A DNA stretch of 64,000 bases from JBFFMO01 sp041390025 (lineage in GTDB: Bacteria; Myxococcota_A; Bradymonadia; Bradymonadales; Bradymonadaceae), in the NCBI GenBank assembly GCA_041390025.1, contig JAWKQR010000032.1, positions 1 to 64,000 on the forward strand, given 5' to 3'. The position numbers were made by a program, and so were the translations under genes. Positions 43,301 through 51,377 of the stretch are shown piece after piece (the stretch's first letter is position 1; every line of letters begins with the position of its first letter). Under the pieces are notes generated by a model, which saw nothing but the letters and a program-made list of their open reading frames with translations, ran no database searches and was not told the origin of the DNA.

Positions 43301-45122
43301 CGTCGCGCGCGGGCCCAACGTCATGTTGGGATACCTAAACCGTGAAGACGAAACACAAAAGACTGTTCGAGACGGTTGGTTACACACCGGCGACCTCGGA
43401 AAGATCGACCACAAAGGCCGCCTCACCATCGTCGGCCGACGCAAAGAAGTTATTGTCACCAGCGGCGGCAAGAATGTGTATCCAGACGAACTCGAAGACG
43501 TCTACGGCAAGGCGCCGCACGTTCTTGAGCTCGCCATCGTCGGGCTGCCCGACGGTCACGGGTCCGAGCGCGTAGCGTGTTTGGTCCGGCCTGACATCGA
43601 CGAGGACGCCTCCGCGACCGAGATCGCCGAGACACGCAAAACCATCCGAGAGTGGTTCCGCGTCGAGGGACAGCGCGTGGCCGCGCACAACCGGGTCCAG
43701 GTGCTTCGCTTCTTCGACGACGAACTCCCGCGCACGTCGACGCGAAAGGTCAAGCGACGTGAAATCGTTGAAATCCTCGAGCGGCTTATGGCCGCCGAAG
43801 AATCAGACGTCGACGCCGGCAAATCCGATTCGGCGTGGAACTGGCTCGAAAAAGCCGTCGCAACACTGTCCGGATTCGCCGTTTCGAAGATCAACCACAA
43901 CACCCATTTTGTGGACGACCTTGGATTCGACAGTCTGATGTTTGTGGAGCTGTCGAGCATTCTGGAGGCACGTGATCTCCACGTCCCAGCCGAGACGCTC
44001 GCCAATCTAGGAACGCTGGGGAACTTGCGCGAAGCGCTCGAGAACTCGGGAAGCAGCCAGGTGACCGCGCTCGTCAAGGCACCCAAGTCAACCTCGGAAC
44101 GCGTGGAACCCTACCCGGTTCCTGAGGTCGTCTCGTCGGTCGGAAAGAAACTGCTCCACGACGCGCAGATGCGCACGTACAAAGGCTTTTTCGACGTCGA
44201 AGTGCTCGGGCAAGCAAACATTCCGTGGCACGACCCCAACGTCATCGTCATCGCGAATCATTCGAGCCATCTCGACATGGGCTTGGTCAAGTTCGCGCTT
44301 GGCGACTTTGCTCGCGATATCCGTGCCCTCGCGGCAGCGGACTACTTCTTCAGCAACCGCGCACGCAAAACGTATTTCCAGAACTTCTCGAACCTCATCC
44401 CGGTGGAGCGTGCTGGGACACCAGATGTCGCCCTCGCGGGAGCCATTGGCGCCCTGCAGCGCGGCGAGATGCTGTTGATGTTCCCAGAAGGAACGCGGTC
44501 GACCGACGGGAAGCTCCGCACGTTCCGGCGCGGCCTGGGCTATCTCGCGTCCACTCAGAAGGTCAATATTTTGCCCGTCTGGATCGAGGGAACCCATCGC
44601 GCCCTTCCCAAAGGACGCCCGTTGCCCTCGCCCACCTCGCGAAAACTCGAGGTTCGCATCGGGCAGACCATCGACATTTTCGACGTCATGGCACGCGCCG
44701 GCGACAAGAAGAACAACGAACTCTGGGACTTTGTCTCTGAGCAGGCTTACCAAGCCATCGCCGATCTGCGCGACGCGGGCCAGCCTAAACGCCGGGTCGG
44801 TGAGGAGCTAACGCCGATTTTTGAGGCCCTTACGTCCAAGTTCGAAAAGGATCAGATTGACCAGAAGGTCACCTACTACTGGTCGCTCGGCAACGCGGAC
44901 GATCAGAAGTGGACCGTGGAAGTCACCGCGACCGATTGTCGTATCAACCTAGGCAAGCCGGAACAGGCGGATTGCGTCATCAAGACGTCGCCCGAGATCT
45001 TCCGCCGCATTGTCCAAGAGAAGTACATTCCGTCCTTTGACGAGTTCATGAACGGAACGATCAAGACAAACGCACCGGAACTGCTGATGCGTTTCCAGTC
45101 GGTGTTCAAACTTCAGGGATAA
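40305..45122 (+). CDS. elbD: ElbD-like megaenzyme: acyl reductase, adenylation, ACP, acyltransferase, SCP2-like
   Basis: The 1,605-residue protein has no internal frameshift. Residues ~65-480 are a fatty-acyl reductase-type NAD(P)-binding domain (LLVTGTTGFLAK, YxxxK in YTYTKSLGE). Residues ~600-1170 are an AMP-dependent acyl ligase (FTSGTTGDPKGVMLSH, YEGYGLTEAAPV, TGDLGKID). An acyl carrier domain carries the phosphopantetheine Ser in DDLGFDSLMF, near residue 1205. Residues ~1290-1490 are a PlsC-type acyltransferase (NHSSHLD, FPEGTRSTDG). The last ~100 residues resemble an SCP2 lipid-transfer domain. There is no ketosynthase. This matches the architecture of the Myxococcus ElbD ether-lipid enzyme as I recall it; the likely product is an alkyl (ether) lipid. 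Confidence 0.85.
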   Translation: MTGKKEKNGKANGTNGTNGHAKQHLNGLWPPKTSWHGRPASVALPASVYAEPSNLLSVADTLRGAKLLVTGTTGFLAKVFVAQLLQFHPDIDQLYLLIRDQRTRTAERRFYEEIVASNCFDTLRQTYGDGFDGYLHEKITVLGGDITEDHLGLPEDEARALSATLDLVVNSAGLTNFNPNLESALRINTLSANHILDFIRLGGSRAKLLHVSTTFVAGRTQKASPEILPGPTVYPAYDDVQVELDALREIADCMALVEHARTLSLDQERQSIFHKAARDWLKAENMRPDDHTAFERRVKVERAAWVKRWLSNAGRERANHWGWVNIYTYTKSLGERLLVETAGDVEYAIFRPAIIESSMAYPFPGWNEGANTSAPLSYLITKGHRLIPGGATNALDVIPVDYVTGAMHAISAALMTGRHEKIYHCGSSDLNPISVGRCVELTQLGARKLIDREVATPQWKKLVLKSLDSVVVDDKTFQRQSLPALAKSARAVSGLLSKLPTKQMGGLGSALKAAQKQVDTVSRMAATGEKIFELFLPFTHDNRYTFIAQNLKNLGDSLVVSERSRYGCPIQDLDWRHYWIDVRVGLNKWVYPVLEDKLRQDPRETYTYTDLVDCSDATAANYATKVALQHHDHGIVERYTYGQFKEHAERAQSYFRSTGIGEGCSVLLASENRPQWGMAYFGMLKAGAIAVPVDAESNAKQLANIIASSRAAAIVVSERVFERLGAELEELLNQRELPTRIVLLDHLFTLALPAPEDAGVVLRTFDEPTEVASLIFTSGTTGDPKGVMLSHKNFTSLIHSLDGTFRITDRDGFLSVLPLHHTFEFAAGFLVPISKGATITYMEELSGDELRGAMNSTKISALIGVPALWQLLHRSIKQRVDASGPMAQTAFKNMVALNRNLRDRAGVNVGPVLFGAVHRAFGNHLKYMISGGASLPEDVLEAFHALGFDLYEGYGLTEAAPVLTVSRPQDGLKPGSVGKAIPDVEVEILNADENGVGEVVARGPNVMLGYLNREDETQKTVRDGWLHTGDLGKIDHKGRLTIVGRRKEVIVTSGGKNVYPDELEDVYGKAPHVLELAIVGLPDGHGSERVACLVRPDIDEDASATEIAETRKTIREWFRVEGQRVAAHNRVQVLRFFDDELPRTSTRKVKRREIVEILERLMAAEESDVDAGKSDSAWNWLEKAVATLSGFAVSKINHNTHFVDDLGFDSLMFVELSSILEARDLHVPAETLANLGTLGNLREALENSGSSQVTALVKAPKSTSERVEPYPVPEVVSSVGKKLLHDAQMRTYKGFFDVEVLGQANIPWHDPNVIVIANHSSHLDMGLVKFALGDFARDIRALAAADYFFSNRARKTYFQNFSNLIPVERAGTPDVALAGAIGALQRGEMLLMFPEGTRSTDGKLRTFRRGLGYLASTQKVNILPVWIEGTHRALPKGRPLPSPTSRKLEVRIGQTIDIFDVMARAGDKKNNELWDFVSEQAYQAIADLRDAGQPKRRVGEELTPIFEALTSKFEKDQIDQKVTYYWSLGNADDQKWTVEVTATDCRINLGKPEQADCVIKTSPEIFRRIVQEKYIPSFDEFMNGTIKTNAPELLMRFQSVFKLQG

Positions 45123-45132
45123 AGGAGTACCC

Positions 45133-46212
45133 ATGAAAACCCTCGTGACCGGAGGAACTGGATTCCTTGGGCGACATCTTGTGCGTCAATTGGTCGACGC
45201 CGGTGAGCAAGTCCGCGTGCTTTCACGCCAAGTCGACCTCGAACTCGCCGACTTGGGAGTGGAGTTCGTCGAGGGGTCTTTGAACGACTCCGACGACGTC
45301 AAGCGAGCCGTGGATGGAGTCAGCCACGTGTATCACTGCGCGGGTTTGGTCGAACGCGACCCCAAACACGCCCATCGCATGTATGAGCTTCACGTGGACG
45401 GTACGCGTCGTCTGCTCGACGCCCTTCGTCATCAAAAGGTCGAGAAAATCATCGTCGCCTCGACAAGCGGCACGGTAGGTGTGGGAACCGAGGCTTCTTT
45501 CTTAGCCGACGACGACTCACCGGTCGCCGAGAATTTGGTGCGCCACTGGCCCTACTACCTCTCAAAAATCTACCAAGAGCGTGTGTGCGAGCGTTACTTT
45601 CGTGACTACGGGTTGCCGATCGTACTGATGCGCCCGACGCTTCTGCTTGGTCCAGGTGACCTTCGAGAGTCATCCACCGGTGACGTTGTGTTGTTTATGC
45701 GCAAGAAGATCCCCACGGTGCTGCAAGGCGGCATGTCGTACGTGGATGCTCGGGACGCGGCAACGGCGTTCATTCTGGCGATGCAACACGCAGAACCGGG
45801 CAGCAGCTACCTGCTTGGGGCAGCAAACCTTACGATCGCGGACTTCTTCAAACGGCTCGAAGACATCACGGGAATTCGTGCGCCGCGCATCCCCTTGCCG
45901 CGTGAAGCCGCGATGGCCGGCGCAAAGCTGATGGACACGGCCATGCGTGTGTTCGGACAACGAGCAAGCGTCGACCCCGTCTCGGTGGATATGGGCGGAC
46001 ACTACTGGTACATCGACTCCTCGCGCGCCAAACGAGACCTTGGGTGGGAACCCCGCGATGCGTTTGCTACGCTGCGGGACACGGTTCGGTGGATCGAGCA
46101 GTATCACCCGTCATTTGCGGGCAATATCGATAGACCCACCCCGCCCGAAGGCTGGGTGCCGCGCGAGACATTGGAGTGGGCGGCCGCACAACGTGAAGAC
46201 CGTCTGAGCTAG
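45133..46212 (+). CDS. NAD-dependent epimerase/dehydrogenase (SDR), last gene of elb-like cluster
   Basis: The 359-residue protein is an extended short-chain dehydrogenase. It starts with LVTGGTGFLGRHLVRQL (GxxGxxG NAD-binding loop) and has Asp/Arg after the second strand. The Ser-Thr region is IIVASTSGTVGVG, and the catalytic Tyr/Lys pair lies in WPYYLSKIYQE. It resembles 3-beta-hydroxysteroid dehydrogenase/HpnA-type proteins that act on lipids. It lies 10 bases after elbD, preceded by AAAGGAG, and completes a four-gene transcript. The next gene converges within 2 bases. Confidence 0.88.
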   Translation: MKTLVTGGTGFLGRHLVRQLVDAGEQVRVLSRQVDLELADLGVEFVEGSLNDSDDVKRAVDGVSHVYHCAGLVERDPKHAHRMYELHVDGTRRLLDALRHQKVEKIIVASTSGTVGVGTEASFLADDDSPVAENLVRHWPYYLSKIYQERVCERYFRDYGLPIVLMRPTLLLGPGDLRESSTGDVVLFMRKKIPTVLQGGMSYVDARDAATAFILAMQHAEPGSSYLLGAANLTIADFFKRLEDITGIRAPRIPLPREAAMAGAKLMDTAMRVFGQRASVDPVSVDMGGHYWYIDSSRAKRDLGWEPRDAFATLRDTVRWIEQYHPSFAGNIDRPTPPEGWVPRETLEWAAAQREDRLS

Positions 46213-46213
46213 A

Positions 46214-48205
46214 CTAGAAGAACTGAACGATTCCAACGCCGATGTTGTCGCCGCCGCCGCCCCGGTTAGCCAACAACACGAGCTCAAGGCACGCGAGGGC
46301 CGGATCGGGCTCGGAGGACAGAACCGCGTGGATGTTGTCTTCGGCGGCAAAGCTGTTGGCTCCTGCGAAGTCAATCAAGCCGTCCGTTGTAAGCAACAAA
46401 GTATCACCACGCGTCGTGGAGAAGCGGAAGAGATCCGCTTCCGGTTTGACCGCGTTCAACACGCCTTCGGAGATGGAAAACGTCCCCAAGCATCGGGCCA
46501 ATGCGTCCCCATGCGGCATCGCCAAAGCGTTGTCCGCGGGTACGCCTTCCAAGATACTCAACGACCACAGATTGTGGTCCGCCGTCACCTGTTCCATGCC
46601 GGTGGCGTTGTGGATGTAGGCCCGGCTGTCCCCGAGCGACGCGAGTGTGACGATACCTCGATGAATCACGGCGACGAGCGCCGTGGTCCCCATCACCTCG
46701 TGCGGGTTGCCCGCGAACGGAGTGTGATGTCCGTTGACGTACTCAACGATGTCGGCATTCGCGCGCGACAACAGCGTCGAGATGATCTCGATCTCGTCGA
46801 TTCTCTCATCCATCAAATATGCGGGAAGAATCTCCTCCCACGTCTCGGCTGCGCGGCGAGACACACATGCGCTCGCAAGGTCACCAGATCCATATGACGC
46901 GGTAGAGACGCCGTCGGCGATTACCACCAAACCGAAGCGACCGTCGTCGGACATCTTTCCGAAAACGGCATCTTGGTTGGTCGGATTACGCCGCCCTTTC
47001 GCGATGCCGATGTGGGTGTCGACCGCCAAACGAAATCGCGGGGGATTCTCCGATCCCACGTGGCTTGCGCGGCGCTCGACGATGGCGCATGCCTGAAGGA
47101 ACGCCTCAGCCATGGCCTCGACCGTCTGGAAACGCTCGTCGGGGTTGGGACGCGTCGCACGCGAGATCACAGCTTGCAGCCCTGGTGGAAATCCAGGCCG
47201 GAAGTTGCGCGCCGGCAATGCAGGGGAATAACGCGTGTACACCGACGCCGGTGGAACACGACCTGCCACCATGAAGTACAGCAGCATGCCTAACCCAAAC
47301 ACGTCCGTCGCCTCGGTGACGTCCGCTCGGACGCGCCCAAGCAACTCAGGCGCCGAGAACCCCATAATCACAGGGACTTCGTCGGGATTTTTGCCAATTG
47401 GATACGTGCGATCCAGCCCCTCAAACGTGCAGACGAGCTCGACAGGTTCCTCGGGCGTAAACAGCCCCGCTGACAAGATCCCCGTGTCGCTCAGCGCGTC
47501 GACAGCCGCTGGTCCCTCGTCCTCAAGAATATCCCACGCACTCAAGCTCGCTTCGTCTTCGTTCAAAGAGTCGCTTAGCGCCTCGAGAATACTATCCGAC
47601 GCGGGCTCCTCGATATCCTCCAAGCTCGCGACGAGCTCATCTTGATGTTGTGATTCGACCTGAAGCCCTTCCACACGGACTGTCCACGGTGCAATGGCGA
47701 GTACCATTTGCCCGGCGTTGTGACACTCCATCACCGTTTCGCTGACGACCTCGAAAATGTCACGGATCTGGGTGTAGGGCATCTGACCGTTGTTCATCAC
47801 GACGATGTCCTCCACCGTCATGCCGCCGACGTCGCCGTAAATCTCGACCACGTGCTCGCCGCGGCGCAGCCGTGCGAGCGGCTTTCGAAACACCGACGCC
47901 ACTTCGCTCGGAATCTCTCCGGGATCGCGACCATCGTCTTCTGTCTCTTCGACAAAAAACAACGGCCCGGCCGCGTCTGCTTTCGCGGTGAAGACCTTTC
48001 GCGTCGAGAAATTCTCAACGACCTCTTCGATCACCAATTCAATGGGTTTTTCGTCTCTGACGAAGTGCACCTTCGCACCAGGAGCTAGCCACACGGTTTC
48101 CTCTTCTTCCCCGGACGCGACGAGACTGGCACCACAGTGCTCACACCACTCCGTGTCTTGGCTTGCTTGTCCACATTCAGGACAGCGAATGGCAATTTCG
48201 GACAT
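46214..48205 (-). CDS. Zinc ribbon-pseudokinase-PP2C phosphatase fusion
   Basis: The ATG at 48205 follows a strong GGAGAGGG ribosome-binding site. Residues 1-25 form a double zinc ribbon (CPECG ... CEHCG). Residues ~35-385 look like a degraded protein kinase: EVVENFSTRKVF and VEIYGDVGGMTVEDIV, then VILEMLLYFMVAG-type C-lobe sequence (FGLGMLLYFMVAGRVPP). The catalytic-loop HRD and metal-binding DFG motifs are not recognisable. From ~390 to the end is a full PP2C domain: RNPTNQDAVF, LVVIADGVSTASYG, GTTALVAVI, LGDSRAYI, LLLTTDGLIDF and GGGDNIGVG. The phosphatase therefore looks active and the kinase part looks regulatory. It is leftward and convergent with the elb-like cluster. Confidence 0.85.
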   Translation of the reverse strand: MSEIAIRCPECGQASQDTEWCEHCGASLVASGEEEETVWLAPGAKVHFVRDEKPIELVIEEVVENFSTRKVFTAKADAAGPLFFVEETEDDGRDPGEIPSEVASVFRKPLARLRRGEHVVEIYGDVGGMTVEDIVVMNNGQMPYTQIRDIFEVVSETVMECHNAGQMVLAIAPWTVRVEGLQVESQHQDELVASLEDIEEPASDSILEALSDSLNEDEASLSAWDILEDEGPAAVDALSDTGILSAGLFTPEEPVELVCTFEGLDRTYPIGKNPDEVPVIMGFSAPELLGRVRADVTEATDVFGLGMLLYFMVAGRVPPASVYTRYSPALPARNFRPGFPPGLQAVISRATRPNPDERFQTVEAMAEAFLQACAIVERRASHVGSENPPRFRLAVDTHIGIAKGRRNPTNQDAVFGKMSDDGRFGLVVIADGVSTASYGSGDLASACVSRRAAETWEEILPAYLMDERIDEIEIISTLLSRANADIVEYVNGHHTPFAGNPHEVMGTTALVAVIHRGIVTLASLGDSRAYIHNATGMEQVTADHNLWSLSILEGVPADNALAMPHGDALARCLGTFSISEGVLNAVKPEADLFRFSTTRGDTLLLTTDGLIDFAGANSFAAEDNIHAVLSSEPDPALACLELVLLANRGGGGDNIGVGIVQFF

Positions 48206-48295
48206 GCCCTCTCCTGGCACAGCCGCCGCGAAGTGCTTGGGCTCCAAATTCCCCGTATGATACTCGTGGAAGCAGGGCTGGCGAATAAAAAAGCG

Positions 48296-50368
48296 TTACT
48301 GAATCTGGTAAAGCGCCTGATTCGTGCACAATCCGCTCGTCGCCATCCCTGTCGTCACCGCCGGGTTTGTTGCCGTCGGCGGCGCTTCCAGAAGGTTATC
48401 GACTTCATACACACGGCCGGAATCCCAGTGAATCCGAGCGACGTCCCAGAATTGGCCGCCGCGGACCATCGGTTTGTTGATCTTCTCAAACACGAGGCCA
48501 GTGTTGACGTAGATGCGAATCGTCACATAGGCCGTCCCAAACAATTGTTTGTAGTAGTGCACGCCAACGGCGTACCACTCGCAATTGGCTGGATCGTTCA
48601 TTTGTATGTTCTCGGGGCCCAAACCGTCCCGGTCATCGATGTCCAACGAGGGGCTCTCGGGAACCCAAATCCCCAAGCCGTCGCTGCTGTTGTTCGGGTT
48701 GCGGAAATAGATGTCGTAGGGCGTTTCAAACCACTTTCCTGGGCCCATCTTCACAAAGTGGAGATCGACGTCACTGCCCGTCTGGTCGGATTCGTTGGGG
48801 TCTTCGGGATTGGTCCACGTCAACTCGACGAGGATTTTCTCGTTCGGGACGGCAACCACCGTCACGCGCGCGGGCTCGCCGCACGAGACAAACCCGTCGT
48901 TGTCTTTGACTTTGAGTTCCGCCACGTAGGTGCCGGCCGTCAACAAGCGAAACTCGCGCTTGGACTTATCAAGATCGCCGGGATCATTCTGGGTTGGGCC
49001 CAGAACCGGAGCAACACCAGGGGGCATTTGCACAAGTTCCCACAGGTATTCAACCACGCGACCGTCTTCATCGCTGCTGGCAGTCCCGTCGAGCACGATG
49101 TACTGAAGCGGGGTTGCCGTAATGCTCGGACGCGGCGTCGAACTCACCCCCCGAATAAACGCGCCCGCTGCAGCGACAGGGCAGATTCCATCGGACCCAC
49201 GTCCTGTGAGGTCGAGTTCCAACTCCGACTGAAGCGGATCGTTGCTCACGATGACCATCGTGCCCTTGTCCGTGCCCTGTTGTACCGGCGTGTACTTCAG
49301 CAAAACGGTCTGTTCGCCGCCTGGTTGCAATGTGAGGTCCGAATCCAGCTCGTCGTCTCGATTGACATCAAGGCCTCCGAGGTCGAGCTCGAACTCGTTG
49401 TCCGCCGAGTTGCGGTTGATTCGCATACCCGAGATCACCAGCGGCTGTGTCCCACAGTTCGAAATTTTGACGATGTCGGCCGCAGCCGATCCGATGGGCA
49501 CCTGTCCAAAATTCCGGGAGGTTCCGTCGACCAAAATACACGGCGAGTCTGCGTTGGCCGCAATGTCGACAAACGTCGTGAACTCTTCGTCGCCCGTCGA
49601 CTGCTCGCCGGCTGGGTCGTTTGAAATGATCACCACCTCTCCGCTGTCGCCACCGTTGCCAATCGGAGCGTATTCCACGGAGGTCAAGAGCTCGTACTTG
49701 TCGGGCTCAGCGGCGGCTAAATCGGCATCGTAGACGGGGAGCTCCAGTGGATACGTGCGCGGCGGCACGGTTAGACGAAAGTCTTCACCGCCCCCGTAAG
49801 CGGGCTCCTTCCAAATCTTGAGCGGCGCTGACCCAATGTTTCGGATGGCCAACGCTTGCGTCTCGCGCGCTCCGGGAGCCTGTCGTGCGAAACGAACAGG
49901 GTTGGGGTCCACGAGTACACGCGGCCGATTCGCCAGCGTGTCCACAGGAACGGTCAGTGGCTCGTCACGTGTGTACCGGTCGTCGCTGCTTTCGAATACC
50001 AACTGCGCTCTACCGGCCGGATCCCCCACCCGAGGCGTGTAACGAATCTGAAAACCGGTCGACCCATTGCCTTCGATGTCAAACTCACCAGTCGGCGCGT
50101 CGATCAGGTCAAAACCGGTGGTCGACCCCGAGCTTCCCCGCGGCTCTAGTCGGACATCGTAGATGCGAAGCCGGTCGTCCGACACGTTGAAAATCTGAAC
50201 CGGGATCGTCTCGCTGTCCCCAATGGGCACTTGGGCGAATGCAACAGGATCAGGCGTCACTTGAATGCGTCCAGAACGAACCGAGGACACTTGTCCGTTG
50301 TCTGAACAACCAATGGACGCGATCGCAAAGGTCAGCGCCAAGACACCTAAAAATCGGGTTATTTGCAT
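48296..50368 (-). CDS. ASH/Ig and PKD-domain surface lipoprotein
   Basis: From the ATG at 50368 the ~690-residue protein starts MQITRFLGVLALTFAIASIG followed by CSD, a lipobox. Three or more ASH/SPD-2-Hydin-type repeats follow, each with the pattern PVxFxxVPIGxxxTxxVxIxNxxxxPL and YTPxxxGxxxGxxVIxSNDP. They occupy residues ~25-380. A PKD-like domain (IVLDGTASSDEDGRVVEYLW) spans ~405-490. The C-terminal ~200 residues hold a VELTWTNPEDPNESDQTGSD segment and a pre-peptidase-like beta domain with DVDLHFVK. It is likely anchored in the outer membrane. Downstream on the same strand is the PP2C fusion. Confidence 0.82.
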   Translation of the reverse strand: MQITRFLGVLALTFAIASIGCSDNGQVSSVRSGRIQVTPDPVAFAQVPIGDSETIPVQIFNVSDDRLRIYDVRLEPRGSSGSTTGFDLIDAPTGEFDIEGNGSTGFQIRYTPRVGDPAGRAQLVFESSDDRYTRDEPLTVPVDTLANRPRVLVDPNPVRFARQAPGARETQALAIRNIGSAPLKIWKEPAYGGGEDFRLTVPPRTYPLELPVYDADLAAAEPDKYELLTSVEYAPIGNGGDSGEVVIISNDPAGEQSTGDEEFTTFVDIAANADSPCILVDGTSRNFGQVPIGSAAADIVKISNCGTQPLVISGMRINRNSADNEFELDLGGLDVNRDDELDSDLTLQPGGEQTVLLKYTPVQQGTDKGTMVIVSNDPLQSELELDLTGRGSDGICPVAAAGAFIRGVSSTPRPSITATPLQYIVLDGTASSDEDGRVVEYLWELVQMPPGVAPVLGPTQNDPGDLDKSKREFRLLTAGTYVAELKVKDNDGFVSCGEPARVTVVAVPNEKILVELTWTNPEDPNESDQTGSDVDLHFVKMGPGKWFETPYDIYFRNPNNSSDGLGIWVPESPSLDIDDRDGLGPENIQMNDPANCEWYAVGVHYYKQLFGTAYVTIRIYVNTGLVFEKINKPMVRGGQFWDVARIHWDSGRVYEVDNLLEAPPTATNPAVTTGMATSGLCTNQALYQIQ

Positions 50369-50472
50369 CGAGATTTCCGCGCAACGTGTGACGTAAACAG
50401 CCTTCCACGTGTAGTGAAACACCGCACCAGAGTCAACCTGAGCCCCCTCCCCGGCTAACTTAGGATGTCACC

Positions 50473-51234
50473 TCAGACGCGCAGATTCGAAACGATCGCC
50501 TTCTCGGTGTCGTGGGTCGCTTTCATGAAGTTGGTCAGCATCGAGAACAATTGGTTGTTCTCTTGAACGCCTTGTTGAAGCTTCATCAACGCAAACTGCC
50601 GGTCCTCGGGGGTCAGCTGACTGAGTTTGTCCCACATGCCTTTGGGGTCCGCCCCGAACTCTTTTGCGATTTCACCAGCATCGCTTGTCCCAACGTGCTC
50701 AAGGAAAGCCTTCAAATCTGTGTCAGACATCTTCCCGGCAGAATCCACCGCCCCCGTCGCGGCCGAAAGATCCTTCGCAGACTCCGCTGGGACATTCAGT
50801 AAGCCGCTCTGGTCGTTCTCGCGCAAACTCGCCACGACGTTACTCAGTGCCTTCTCAAGCTGCTGTGCAACGATCGACGTTGAGTCACGCCCCATCACCT
50901 GAAAGGAGTCGGCCCCCTCCACACCGGCCTTGAGCTTGGCGAGCGCGCCATCGAGCTTCGCAAGCTGACCCTCAAGGCTTGCCGCTAGGTTGGGCTGCCC
51001 TCCATCTTTGGCGGCTTGAATCTGCCCCATGAGGTCGTCGCGCATGGTCGCGGCGTCCTTGAGGGCAGGAAGGAGTTTGTCGATCTCCGACTGTGGGATG
51101 TTCCACGCGAAGTTCGTATCGACGCTGCCGTCCGCCCTGACGTTGACGTAGGGGGCGGCGCCCTTCTCCGCCGCGCGGTCGTATCCCACTGCATCCTCGG
51201 CCGCGATGTCCCCAGTCGTGTTGTTAACCTTCAT
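50473..51234 (-). CDS. Secreted-filament-like protein A: variable N-terminus, conserved T3SS needle-like C-terminus
   Basis: The 253-residue protein has no signal peptide and no Cys. An N-terminal ~45 residues precede predicted helical hairpins (KDAATMRDDLMGQIQAAKDG, LAASLEGQLAKLDGALAKLK). The last 67 residues match the paralog at 53385-54041 at 64 of 67 positions. The C-terminal 18 residues align without gaps to the end of MxiH/PrgI-type T3SS needle subunits as I recall them (matching Asn, Lys, Asp, Ala, Ile, Asn and Arg). Function as an extracellular filament or export substrate is inferred. No secretion apparatus genes are in the window. Confidence 0.6.
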   Translation of the reverse strand: MKVNNTTGDIAAEDAVGYDRAAEKGAAPYVNVRADGSVDTNFAWNIPQSEIDKLLPALKDAATMRDDLMGQIQAAKDGGQPNLAASLEGQLAKLDGALAKLKAGVEGADSFQVMGRDSTSIVAQQLEKALSNVVASLRENDQSGLLNVPAESAKDLSAATGAVDSAGKMSDTDLKAFLEHVGTSDAGEIAKEFGADPKGMWDKLSQLTPEDRQFALMKLQQGVQENNQLFSMLTNFMKATHDTEKAIVSNLRV

Positions 51235-51298
51235 GTCTTCCCCTCGTTCTGTGTCTGTTCGGTTGTGTGAGTTGCTCGTCCGTCATCGTTTCCAGTAG

Positions 51299-51329
51299 GG
51301 TTATCGGTCAATAGCTCGAAATGTTGCGA
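51299..51329 (-). promoter_or_regulatory. Bipartite promoter-like element upstream of paralog A
   Basis: On the minus strand the element reads TCGCAACA, 10 bases, TTGACCGATAACC. It lies ~65 bases before the start at 51234. The same two blocks with identical spacing occur before the paralog at 54.0 kb. The second block contains ACCGATAA, close to the -10 box of sigma-28 type promoters; a canonical -35 for that factor is not seen. Confidence 0.65.
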
Positions 51330-51377
51330 CTTTTCGACAGACCGACAAACACCCAATACTTTCAATAAGTTGCCATC

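Noticed and set aside
40305..45122. Polyketide or non-ribosomal peptide synthase
   Set aside because: Adenylation, carrier and reductase domains are present, but there is no ketosynthase or condensation domain. The acyltransferase is PlsC-type, which fits lipid synthesis.
48137..49624. 495-residue plus-strand open frame
   Set aside because: It is antisense to the ASH/PKD lipoprotein, whose repeats and signal peptide are clear.
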